Shown here: positions 1 to 7,122 of the stretch, in pieces
How positions within the stretch are numbered: the first letter of the stretch is position 1
Layout: each line of letters opens with the position of its first letter
Assembly (NCBI GenBank): GCA_000433355.1
Contig: FR893173.1
Coordinates: forward strand, 1-64,000
Direction: 5' to 3'
DNA: 64,000 bases
DNA from: Alistipes sp. CAG:435
GTDB taxonomy: Bacteria > Bacteroidota > Bacteroidia > Bacteroidales > UBA932
Position numbers and translations under genes: made by a program
Notes under the pieces: generated by a model
Databases searched by the model: none
Seen by the model: the letters and a program-made list of their open reading frames with translations, nothing else
What the model was told of the DNA's origin: nothing

Positions 1-447
1 GTCTTTCCTGCTGACAGTCACAAAGTCGTCGTTTGTGTCCCACGAATCGGCGGAATAGCCGTTTATCCAGCTCCAATCCGGCACGAAGATATTCAGCAAC
101 GGGCAATTTGATTCTATTTGCTCCAGTTTGTCCTCCGTGGTGTATTTTAACAAAGCCTCTCTGAAGGATATTCCTGATGAAAGTCTCTCGTTTTTGACGA
201 AAGGATAGAAAACATCATAGTCCTTGTCGAACTGTTTGAGAGACTCCACCTTGATGAAATCACGCAAATCCTTGTCGTTTGCGACAGCCTTCGAGAGAAT
301 GACAGTGAAATCATCCAAAGACGATGATTCTGTTTCGGCAGTTGGTTCAGAAATCGAATCTCCTTTTATAGGAACTTCCTTTTCGCAGGAAATTGTGGAT
401 AGGCAGATCAGTGCTATAGTCGTTGTTTGTATAATAGTTTTTAACAT
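1..447 (-). CDS. Lipoprotein of unknown function, C-terminus beyond window
   Basis: This reading frame starts at the ATG read on the minus strand at 447 and stays open for 149 codons to the window edge, so its C-terminus is missing. The N-terminus is a lipoprotein signal peptide with a hydrophobic stretch followed by TISCEKE, placing the lipidated Cys at residue 21. The mature part is acidic and Ser/Thr-rich for about 20 residues, a usual linker in exported Bacteroidota lipoproteins, and then becomes a mixed hydrophilic domain that I do not recognise. A TAnnTTTG promoter lies just upstream and supports this start. A plus-strand frame over the same bases has no such support. The function is unknown. 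Confidence 0.75.
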   Translation of the reverse strand, partial: MLKTIIQTTTIALICLSTISCEKEVPIKGDSISEPTAETESSSLDDFTVILSKAVANDKDLRDFIKVESLKQFDKDYDVFYPFVKNERLSSGISFREALLKYTTEDKLEQIESNCPLLNIFVPDWSWINGYSADSWDTNDDFVTVSRKD

Positions 448-474
448 ATCTTTACGTTTTTTGTTTAGTGGCTG

Positions 475-506
475 CAAAGGTATGTCGATAGACAGTCATT
501 TCCAAA
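475..506 (-). promoter_or_regulatory. Bacteroidota promoter for the edge lipoprotein
   Basis: Read on the minus strand, TTTG (503-506) and TACCTTTG (475-482) are separated by 20 bp. This fits the Bacteroidota sigma-ABfr consensus of TTTG-N19-21-TAnnTTTG. It lies about 30 bp upstream of the ATG at 447. Confidence 0.75.
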
Positions 507-574
507 AGAACTTAACTGAATGTGACAAATATGATGCCGAACCTTACAGAATCAAGATTGAAGAAATAAAATGA

Positions 575-841
575 TGGGGGATAAGCTTTTCCAAAAGGTC
601 ATAATAAAATCAATACTTCGGTAAAAATTTACCGTACTAAAAAGTTAAATAATGGAAGCCGGGTGACCGGTTCCGCTATATAAAAGTTCATTGAAATACT
701 GTCAATAACTGTCGCTTGGCAAGCTGATGAAAGGTCCGGAAGGACTCCGGAAAAATGTCTGAAACATTGATGACAGGATAATGAAAGTATTGCATAAGTC
801 GCTGATTATTTATAACTTAGAGTATCCAACCACTTTAAGTC
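575..841. other. Gene-free stretch, probably flank of a decayed insertion sequence
   Basis: No coding frame is supported here. The only clear structure is the perfect palindrome CGGTAAA-AA-TTTACCG at 619-634. The stretch is more AT-rich than its surroundings and leads directly into a transposase remnant, so it may be the left flank of an old insertion sequence, but no terminal repeat pair was found. Confidence 0.35.
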
Positions 842-1130
842 ATGAGTTCATCAAACCTACTTATGCAATACCAATCCGAGTGCCTTGAGGCCCTCAAATC
901 AGCGGCAAAGATAAGCAAACCTTTTGAGAAAGTGTTTATGGACACGCTTAAACTCTTTATGGCAATCCCCGGCAAGGTCAATTTCCTTCAGATGGGCAGA
1001 TACGGAAGTTCTCTGAGCAAACCTACCGTAATAACTTCGAAAATGAGACATTCAAGAAACCGCCCCGTAAACCACATACGGGCCATCGGTTGATAAGCGT
1101 GATATTTCCTCTAAAAAACAGTTTCTTTCT
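842..1130 (+). pseudogene. Transposase N-terminal remnant, frameshifted
   Basis: The first 60 codons encode a segment with the pattern GKVNFLQMGRYG, which resembles the N-terminus of Bacteroidota DDE transposases (IS4-like group) carrying GKVNF-x-RYS-x-SE-x-TY. At about 1011 the frame breaks: continuing in a neighbouring frame gives SEQTYRNNFENETF, the expected continuation of the same motif, so a small indel has split the gene. After about 1066 the similarity stops, and neither the DDE catalytic core nor a right inverted repeat is visible. This is a dead fragment. The family assignment is from memory of the motif and could be wrong at the family level. Confidence 0.5.
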
Positions 1131-1191
1131 TATGTGACGGGCGTAAAAAGGCACCTTTTTACGCAGCCATATATTCATTTACCGGGAATAA

Positions 1192-2841
1192 TTACTTGTA
1201 GAGGAAGCGTTTGATGCTCATCTTAGGGGTCTTCTCGAACGGCTGGTCCACGATCTCGACCTTGGTGATCTGGCTGTAGTTCGGGAGCTGCTTGTCGGAG
1301 TTGATGCGGATTCTCTCAGGAAGGTCAGCGATTGCCTCCTGATCAAGGCCGTCCTTGCGGAGAGCCTCCTGATCCAGATAGACGAGAGCGACGAGCCTTG
1401 CGGAACGATCAACCACAACGGACTCCTGGACGTATGGCTGGCTGTTCACAACAGCCTCGACCTCCTCAGGATAGATGTTCTGTCCATTGGCGGAAAGGAT
1501 CATCGACTTGCTGCGGCCTTTGATGTAAAGGTTGCCGTCAGCGTCGAACAGACCGAGGTCTCCTGTGCGGAGGAAACCGTCCTCGGTGAAGGCGTTGGCG
1601 GAAGCCTCAGGATTCTTGTAATAGCCAAGGCAGATGTTGTCACCCTTGGCCTGGATCTCGCCGACTATGTGCTGCGGATCATCGGAGTCAATCCTCACGG
1701 TGGCGCAGTCGACAGGTTTTCCGCAGGAGCCGGCGACATATTCAGCGCTCCCGGCGTAAGCCAGCAGAGGGGTCGCCTCGGTCATTCCGTAGCCGACTGT
1801 GTAAGGAAGGCGGATCTTCTGGAACCATTTCTCGATCTCCGGATTAACAGGAGCGCCGCCCATAATGAACTCACCTACCTCGCCGCCGAACGCGTTGATC
1901 AGGCCTTCACGGATCTTATTGAATATGATTCTGTTGACTCCGGGAACCTTCGTCAGGAACTTGATCATCGGCTTGTCCAGCATCGGTTTGATCTTGGACT
2001 TGAAGATCTTCTCCATCACGAGCGGAACGGTGATGAGCTGGTAAGGCTTAACCTCCTGGAACGCCTTCATAAGGGTGCTCGGGGTCGGGGTCTTGCCCAG
2101 CCAGTAGATTGATGTTCCGTTGCACAGAGGGTAGATGAACTCGGTCACAAGGCCGTACATATGGGCCATAGGAAGCATCGAGATCATCCTGTTCTTGTCC
2201 GATGTAGGACGGTGAACCTGACTGAACTCGATCGTGGCGCTGAAGTTCCTGTAGGTCAGCATAACGCCCTTAGGGTTGCCGGTCGAGCCGGAAGTGTAGT
2301 TGATGACTGCAAGGTCATCCCAGTTGTCGGTCGGATAGACTACGTCCTCCGGGCCGAATCCGTCAGGATATTTCTCGGCGAGAAGGTTGTCGATGTTGTT
2401 CCAGATGGCCTCGATCTCAGGCTTGCCGCAGTAAAGGATCTTAAGGTTGTCCACATCCATAACAACCTTGACCTCCGGCATCTTGGCGATGTCAAGCTTA
2501 GCCCATTTGTCTGCGTTGGTCAGCAATGCCATGCTGTCCGAATGGTTCACGAGGCTCTCCACGCTTTCCGGAGTGAAATCCGCCAGTATCGGCACGATGA
2601 CGGCCTCGTAGGTGTTCACGGCCAGATAGGACATGCCCCAGCGGGCGCTGTTGCGGGCCCAAAGGGCGATGTGCTGCCCCTTCTGAAGACCGGCCTTGTC
2701 GAAGAAGATGTGGAACTTCTCGATCAAAGTGGCCATCTGTGAGTATGTGAAGGATTCGCCGCCAAGGGTATTAAGCGCGGATTTGTTCCAGTATTTTCTT
2801 GTCGCGTTCTGCAAACGGGTTAAATAGTGATCCATATTCAA
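1192..2841 (-). CDS. AMP-binding long-chain acyl-CoA synthetase-like enzyme
   Basis: This 549-residue ANL-superfamily enzyme would activate a carboxylic acid, probably a fatty acid, with ATP and pass it to CoA or another thiol. The P-loop-like A3 motif YTSGSTGNPKG is at residues 182-192, followed by the A5 motif YGMTEATP, the A7 motif RTGDLG, and a C-terminal lid with KGRSKSMILSANGQNIYPEEVE. The A10 lysine is present near the end (KTPKMSIKRFL). The length is normal for compact bacterial FadD-like proteins. There is no signal peptide, so it acts in the cytosol. It stands alone, divergent from the HAD gene. The exact substrate cannot be read from sequence; an acyl-ACP synthetase is an alternative. 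Confidence 0.85.
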   Translation of the reverse strand: MNMDHYLTRLQNATRKYWNKSALNTLGGESFTYSQMATLIEKFHIFFDKAGLQKGQHIALWARNSARWGMSYLAVNTYEAVIVPILADFTPESVESLVNHSDSMALLTNADKWAKLDIAKMPEVKVVMDVDNLKILYCGKPEIEAIWNNIDNLLAEKYPDGFGPEDVVYPTDNWDDLAVINYTSGSTGNPKGVMLTYRNFSATIEFSQVHRPTSDKNRMISMLPMAHMYGLVTEFIYPLCNGTSIYWLGKTPTPSTLMKAFQEVKPYQLITVPLVMEKIFKSKIKPMLDKPMIKFLTKVPGVNRIIFNKIREGLINAFGGEVGEFIMGGAPVNPEIEKWFQKIRLPYTVGYGMTEATPLLAYAGSAEYVAGSCGKPVDCATVRIDSDDPQHIVGEIQAKGDNICLGYYKNPEASANAFTEDGFLRTGDLGLFDADGNLYIKGRSKSMILSANGQNIYPEEVEAVVNSQPYVQESVVVDRSARLVALVYLDQEALRKDGLDQEAIADLPERIRINSDKQLPNYSQITKVEIVDQPFEKTPKMSIKRFLYK

Positions 2842-2910
2842 AACTCAAAATTCAAAATTATCTTGGCAAAAATAATTGAAACTCACGGATTCTTCACAAA
2901 GAATAAATAG

Positions 2911-2918
2911 TATATTTG
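2911..2918 (+). promoter_or_regulatory. -7 box upstream of HAD phosphatase gene
   Basis: TATATTTG matches TAnnTTTG and lies 27 bp before the ATG at 2946. Its position argues that translation starts at that ATG and not at the in-frame TTG at 2916, which overlaps the box. No good -33 element is seen at the expected distance. Confidence 0.55.
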
Positions 2919-2945
2919 CAGAAATCGGTTATTTGTGGCGAAATT

Positions 2946-3788
2946 ATGAAGAAAAGACCTATTGTTGCGCTGATTTATGACTTCGACGGGACCCTTTCTC
3001 CCGGGAATATGCAGGAGTTCGGTTTCATCCAGGCCATCGGGAAGACCCCGGAGGAGTTCTGGAGGATGAGCGACGGCCTCGCTGTCGGCCAGGACGCGAG
3101 CAACGTCCTCTCGTATATGAAGATGATGTTCGACGAGGCGAAGAAGAACGGCATCAAGCTCCGGCGGAGCGACTTCCGCAAGTTCGGCCGCCACATCCAG
3201 CTCTTCGAAGGAGTGAAGGAATGGTTCAGCCTGATCAATGAATATGGCGAGTCGCGCGGTGTCCAGATCGAGCACTACATCAACTCGTCCGGACTGAAGG
3301 AGATCATCGAAGGCAGCCCGATCGCCAAGGAGTTCAAGCACATCTTCGCCTGCACCTTTATGTATAACAAAGAGGGAGAGGCGGAATGGCCGGGAATCGC
3401 CGTGGACTACACGGCCAAGACCCAGTACATATTCAAGATCAACAAGGGAATCTTCAGCGCGCACGACAACAAGATGGTCAACGAGAGCATCGCCGAGGAC
3501 AAGAAGCGGATCCCGTACCCTCAGATGATCTATTTCGGTGACGGCGAGACCGACATCCCGTGTATGAAGATCGTCAAGATGTTCGGTGGCCACGCGGTGG
3601 CCGTCTGCGACGAGAGCAATCCGAAGAAGAAAGCCTTCGCCAAGACCCTCCAGCACCAAGGCCGCGTCAACTTCACCGTCCCCGCCAACTACACCAAGGA
3701 CAGCAAGACCTACAAGGTCGTCTGCGCCATAATCGACAAAATCAAGGCCGACTGCGAGCTCAAAAGGCTGAGCAAGTCAGCCTTTTGA
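2946..3788 (+). CDS. HAD-superfamily phosphatase (phosphoserine phosphatase-like)
   Basis: This is a 280-residue cytosolic HAD hydrolase. Motif I is YDFDGTLSPG with the nucleophile Asp12 and acid/base Asp14. A motif II Ser is found in YINSSG (about 112-116), and motif IV is GDGETD (198-203), which binds Mg2+. The roughly 90 residues between motif I and II are large enough for a C1-type helical cap. The family (PF12710-like) dephosphorylates small phosphorylated metabolites; the substrate is unknown. The start was chosen at the ATG preceding KKRPIVALIYDFDG because the upstream TTG would lie inside the promoter. It is monocistronic and divergent from the acyl-CoA synthetase gene. Confidence 0.8.
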   Translation: MKKRPIVALIYDFDGTLSPGNMQEFGFIQAIGKTPEEFWRMSDGLAVGQDASNVLSYMKMMFDEAKKNGIKLRRSDFRKFGRHIQLFEGVKEWFSLINEYGESRGVQIEHYINSSGLKEIIEGSPIAKEFKHIFACTFMYNKEGEAEWPGIAVDYTAKTQYIFKINKGIFSAHDNKMVNESIAEDKKRIPYPQMIYFGDGETDIPCMKIVKMFGGHAVAVCDESNPKKKAFAKTLQHQGRVNFTVPANYTKDSKTYKVVCAIIDKIKADCELKRLSKSAF

Positions 3789-3868
3789 ACCTTCTTGCGT
3801 CGCTTCGCGCTGCGCGCGCATTCCATTGCCAAAGCCAGATAAACCATAGAGTCCATCTCTACTGGAAG

Positions 3869-5239
3869 TCAATTCCCGTAATATTCCTTGAAGGCGGTCC
3901 AGGAATAGAAGGACGGAGCGACCTGCGGGATCGGCAGGGAGGCCTCGTGGCCGTTATAAAGGACTTTGACGAGAATCTCCGGGGCACGCTTGCTGCGGTA
4001 GAAGATGAGCTGAAGATTGGAGGCCATCGGAATCAAATCGCTCCTCCACCAGTTTTTCACATCGGAAGGATCGGTCAGCACAGCGCCGAAGTTGTCAAGT
4101 TTCATGTACGAGAGCAAAGGCAATATGGCTATGTCATGCGAAAACCTGAGACTCAAGTTGATGTCTCCGGAAGCAAGGTCACGGTCCGCGCACTCGATCA
4201 TGTCCCGGAGTATGGCGGCGGTGCTGAGACACCCTTTGTTGTCTGTCATCGGAGAGCGTCCCATGCTCAGATAACCGTTGAAATTCCACACCTCCCAGAT
4301 CGCGAAGAGTTCCTCCGGAGTGAACACGTCCTGAAACCTGTCCGCAGGGACTTCGTCAAGACACTGGAAATCCAGAATGACACTCCGCAGATCCAACTCG
4401 AATTTCCAAAGGCCATACTCTTTCTCTAGATAGTCAGTGTCATTGAAGTACTTGGAACAGAAACCCTTGACATCGACCCTTGCTGCACGGAGGCTGTCAG
4501 CCTGTGCCCTGGCAGCGGCAGGAACCTTGGTCTTGACTCTGTACGGATTCATCGAACCCGTCGGGTGGATCCGAGGCATGATCGACTTACTGCACTCAAG
4601 CGTGAAAGTCAGGTCTTTGTCCAACCCTTTTATCTCATCCATGAACGAAGTCATACTGACAATCACGCGCGGGGTGACCGTACACAGAACCTCGGCGTTG
4701 GTCTTGCCCTTGAACACCTCCGGGAAAGACTTATACATCACATCAGCGATGCCACGAAGCTGATCCTGACCCTTATGTGTAAGTTCTCCTCCACGATGGG
4801 CCACAGATGGGTAGAAAGCTTCATAACGAGCCATAAGGCTTTCACCTGCCTCTGTCAGCTTTCCAGCCGAATGAGCGTCAGTGAAAACCTTGCGGAGATT
4901 CTCATAAATCGGATCGCTGATCGCATACCTTGCGCCGTGACGGCCTATATGACTGATATAAACAGGCTTGTACCCTTTGGGAGCCGGGGTCAATCTCACA
5001 TCGTCAAAACTGTACATGAAATATTCCCCGCCTGTTCTGTTCAGGTCAGCCATCATCTCGGCATGGGTGTCATACTTGCACACAACGTTCTTCACCCCGT
5101 ACTTGGCCTCGGCGGCAGCCCTTTGCTCCGGAGTCGCGGGAGTCTGGGCGAATGAATATGTCCCTGCGGCGAGCAGAACGGCCACCGCAAGGACAACGTT
5201 ATTCAGGACTATCTTTTTCATCAACGCGAATATATTCAT
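3869..5239 (-). CDS. Histidine acid phosphatase (phytase/MINPP-like clade 2), secreted
   Basis: This 456-residue protein has an N-terminal signal peptide (cleavage near SFAQ, residues 29-32) and the branch-2 histidine phosphatase signature RHGARY at 100-105, whose His is phosphorylated during catalysis. A candidate proton donor HD is at 368-369 (SHDIAILPLL). The family hydrolyses phosphomonoesters, including phytate, in the periplasm or outside the cell. It is the last gene of the SusC-led operon. Its ATG overlaps the stop of the preceding 5'-nucleotidase-like gene as TAATG, which indicates translational coupling. The start could also be Met7, which gives a more typical signal peptide. The precise substrate is inferred only. 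Confidence 0.85.
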   Translation of the reverse strand: MNIFALMKKIVLNNVVLAVAVLLAAGTYSFAQTPATPEQRAAAEAKYGVKNVVCKYDTHAEMMADLNRTGGEYFMYSFDDVRLTPAPKGYKPVYISHIGRHGARYAISDPIYENLRKVFTDAHSAGKLTEAGESLMARYEAFYPSVAHRGGELTHKGQDQLRGIADVMYKSFPEVFKGKTNAEVLCTVTPRVIVSMTSFMDEIKGLDKDLTFTLECSKSIMPRIHPTGSMNPYRVKTKVPAAARAQADSLRAARVDVKGFCSKYFNDTDYLEKEYGLWKFELDLRSVILDFQCLDEVPADRFQDVFTPEELFAIWEVWNFNGYLSMGRSPMTDNKGCLSTAAILRDMIECADRDLASGDINLSLRFSHDIAILPLLSYMKLDNFGAVLTDPSDVKNWWRSDLIPMASNLQLIFYRSKRAPEILVKVLYNGHEASLPIPQVAPSFYSWTAFKEYYGN

Positions 5240-6990
5240 TATTTTCCGTAAAGCAATTCCACGTCTGCCTTGATGGCTGTGGGAGCGAACTCCGGGACGA
5301 ACTTCCAGGAGCCGACGACCTTTGGATCACCAACGACAGCAGGATCAATGCTTCCGTTCTTCTTGAAGTACCGGTAGAGAATCGTTCTGAACTCCGGGCC
5401 TCGGTAGACAATCCGGTCTTCGACAGACTTCATGTCCTCCAGCCCGGCGGCCTTAAGCAGTCCTCCAGAACCTACTGACCTGTAGGTGGTTATCGCGGCG
5501 GTATATTCCTTATCAAGTTCGAACTTGCTTCCGTCTGCCATATCGGTGATCACGACACGGGAGCCGTAAGGCTTAGTCACATCGACAGTGTAGTTGATCC
5601 CGGCGGCGGAATCGAAATTGGCCGGACTCTTGGCGAGCTTCCAGGCCATCTTGCCGGTGGAGTAATCCTTGGACTGTTTGATTTTCAACACGTGAGCATT
5701 CTCGTAAGGTTCAGTCACAGTGTTGATCCACGCATCATAACTGGCCTCAAGATATTTCAGAATCTCAGCGCCGGTCAGTCTCAGCACGACCAGTTTGTTC
5801 TCGTAAGGATAGACCTTGCGGATGTCCTGATAACGGACCTCTCCTGCAGGGACTTTCCCGTCAATCAGAAGGGTCGCCGAAAGGGAAATGTCAACCGGGT
5901 AGGCGCTCATAGCGAGGGCGTGCAGGAAGTTCATATAGTCGCACTGTTTGTAGTAGAACTCTCTGGAAACCAAGCCCTTCTTGATCTCGCCGACGGTGCC
6001 CGTAATGAAACTACGAACCTTATCGTAATCAGCCTCAAAGGCCTCTTCCATAGCGGTGTCATATTCCTCGCTCTTGATGGAGGTCATTCTGGCATCCAAG
6101 GTGCGGCTGACGACCTTTCCTCCTTTCACTACGAGCTTGATGTCAGTGACACCGGCGTTCTGGCCGGTCCTGCCGCAATCCAAGACCACGATGCTGTCGG
6201 CGCTCATCACCTTGTTGGCGTGGTCGTGACCGGTGACGACAACATCCACTCCTCTAAGGCTCCTGAACAGGTCAAGTCCCTGTTTCTCAAGGTTCAGGCC
6301 GTCGCCCTTTCCCATCGCGGTGTGAGCCACGACTATCACGATATGCGGCTTTTCCTTGGAGCGCACCTTATCCACATCCTCCTGAACCAGAGGCAGAAGC
6401 GACTCGAAACGGAGGCCGGAGACGCAGCTTCCGTCCATCAGCGAGGCGTTAGCGGCGTTGGTGTACCCCAGAACCGCGACCTTGACTCCTCCTTTCTTAA
6501 TTATTGAATATGCCGGGAAATATGGCTTGCCGTTCCTGTCGGACAGGGCGTTGCCGGCCAGAAGCGAGATGCCTTCCTTCTTCATCTCCTTGGCGACACG
6601 GTCATAGACACGGTGGCCGGACTCGAAATCGGAATGGCCGGCGACAACGGCGTCGTATTTCATATAGGAAGCCAGTCTCGGATAGAGATGCGAGGATGTT
6701 GTGTCCACATAGTTGTAATAGAACGGGGCGCCGCTGCCGAAGAAATTGTCTCCGGCATCGACAAGTATGACATTGTCCGCACCTTTCTCGGCACGGACAC
6801 CGTTCACAAAGGCACTTTGGGCCATCAGGGAGCCTCTGGCCTTGCCGCCAGCCTCGATAGGTTTGGCGAACCAGTAGCCGTGGCCGTCACCGGTGGCGAC
6901 AACCGACAGATTGTACTCTCCATCCTTCAGGGTGGAGCAGGCCGAGAGGATCAACGCGGCCGCGGCCGCAATGAATTGTTTTATCTTCAT
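5239..6990 (-). CDS. 5'-nucleotidase/metallophosphoesterase-family lipoprotein with altered catalytic motif
   Basis: This 583-residue lipoprotein (lipobox LSACS, Cys18) has the two-domain layout of UshA-type 5'-nucleotidases. The metal-binding N-domain carries TGDGHG (33-38), VDAGDN (77-82), VAHTAMG (222-228) and GHDHA (254-258). The C-domain ends with a YRSVGSGG loop where the family has a substrate-binding glycine loop. The usual GNHEFD motif reads GHSDFE (118-123): if aligned without gaps, the metal-ligand Asn becomes His and the catalytic His becomes Ser. The activity may therefore differ from classical nucleotide hydrolysis. It sits in the operon between the metalloprotease and the histidine phosphatase, which suggests a role in releasing phosphate or nucleosides at the cell surface. 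Confidence 0.8.
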   Translation of the reverse strand: MKIKQFIAAAAALILSACSTLKDGEYNLSVVATGDGHGYWFAKPIEAGGKARGSLMAQSAFVNGVRAEKGADNVILVDAGDNFFGSGAPFYYNYVDTTSSHLYPRLASYMKYDAVVAGHSDFESGHRVYDRVAKEMKKEGISLLAGNALSDRNGKPYFPAYSIIKKGGVKVAVLGYTNAANASLMDGSCVSGLRFESLLPLVQEDVDKVRSKEKPHIVIVVAHTAMGKGDGLNLEKQGLDLFRSLRGVDVVVTGHDHANKVMSADSIVVLDCGRTGQNAGVTDIKLVVKGGKVVSRTLDARMTSIKSEEYDTAMEEAFEADYDKVRSFITGTVGEIKKGLVSREFYYKQCDYMNFLHALAMSAYPVDISLSATLLIDGKVPAGEVRYQDIRKVYPYENKLVVLRLTGAEILKYLEASYDAWINTVTEPYENAHVLKIKQSKDYSTGKMAWKLAKSPANFDSAAGINYTVDVTKPYGSRVVITDMADGSKFELDKEYTAAITTYRSVGSGGLLKAAGLEDMKSVEDRIVYRGPEFRTILYRYFKKNGSIDPAVVGDPKVVGSWKFVPEFAPTAIKADVELLYGK

Positions 6991-7030
6991 CTAATGAATA
7001 TGTTTGTGCTTTCCGGTCATTGAACCCGTC

Positions 7031-7115
7031 GGTTGGTGAGCCTGTCGAACCATGCCCACCGAGCTTTCCTAAACAATGAATGTCTCTGTCCTTCGCTTCG
7101 ACAGGCTCAGCGACC
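7031..7115. repeat. Inverted pair of TTCGACAGGCTCAG-type REP copies inside the operon
   Basis: Two partial copies of the dispersed palindromic repeat face each other at 7031-7051 (TGAGCCTGTCGAA) and 7094-7115 (TTCGACAGGCTCA). Together they can pair over about 13 bp as a stem-loop in the gap between the metalloprotease and nucleotidase genes. In an mRNA this could stabilise the upstream part or attenuate the downstream genes. Confidence 0.8.
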
Positions 7116-7122
7116 GGAGAGG

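Noticed and set aside
224..574. A 116-codon plus-strand frame near the left edge
   Set aside because: The minus strand has a lipoprotein with signal peptide and a consensus promoter over the same bases.
3560..4429. A 289-codon plus-strand frame spanning the end of the HAD gene and the histidine phosphatase
   Set aside because: It crosses two real genes in wrong frames and is composed of Arg/Gln/Pro-rich shadow text.
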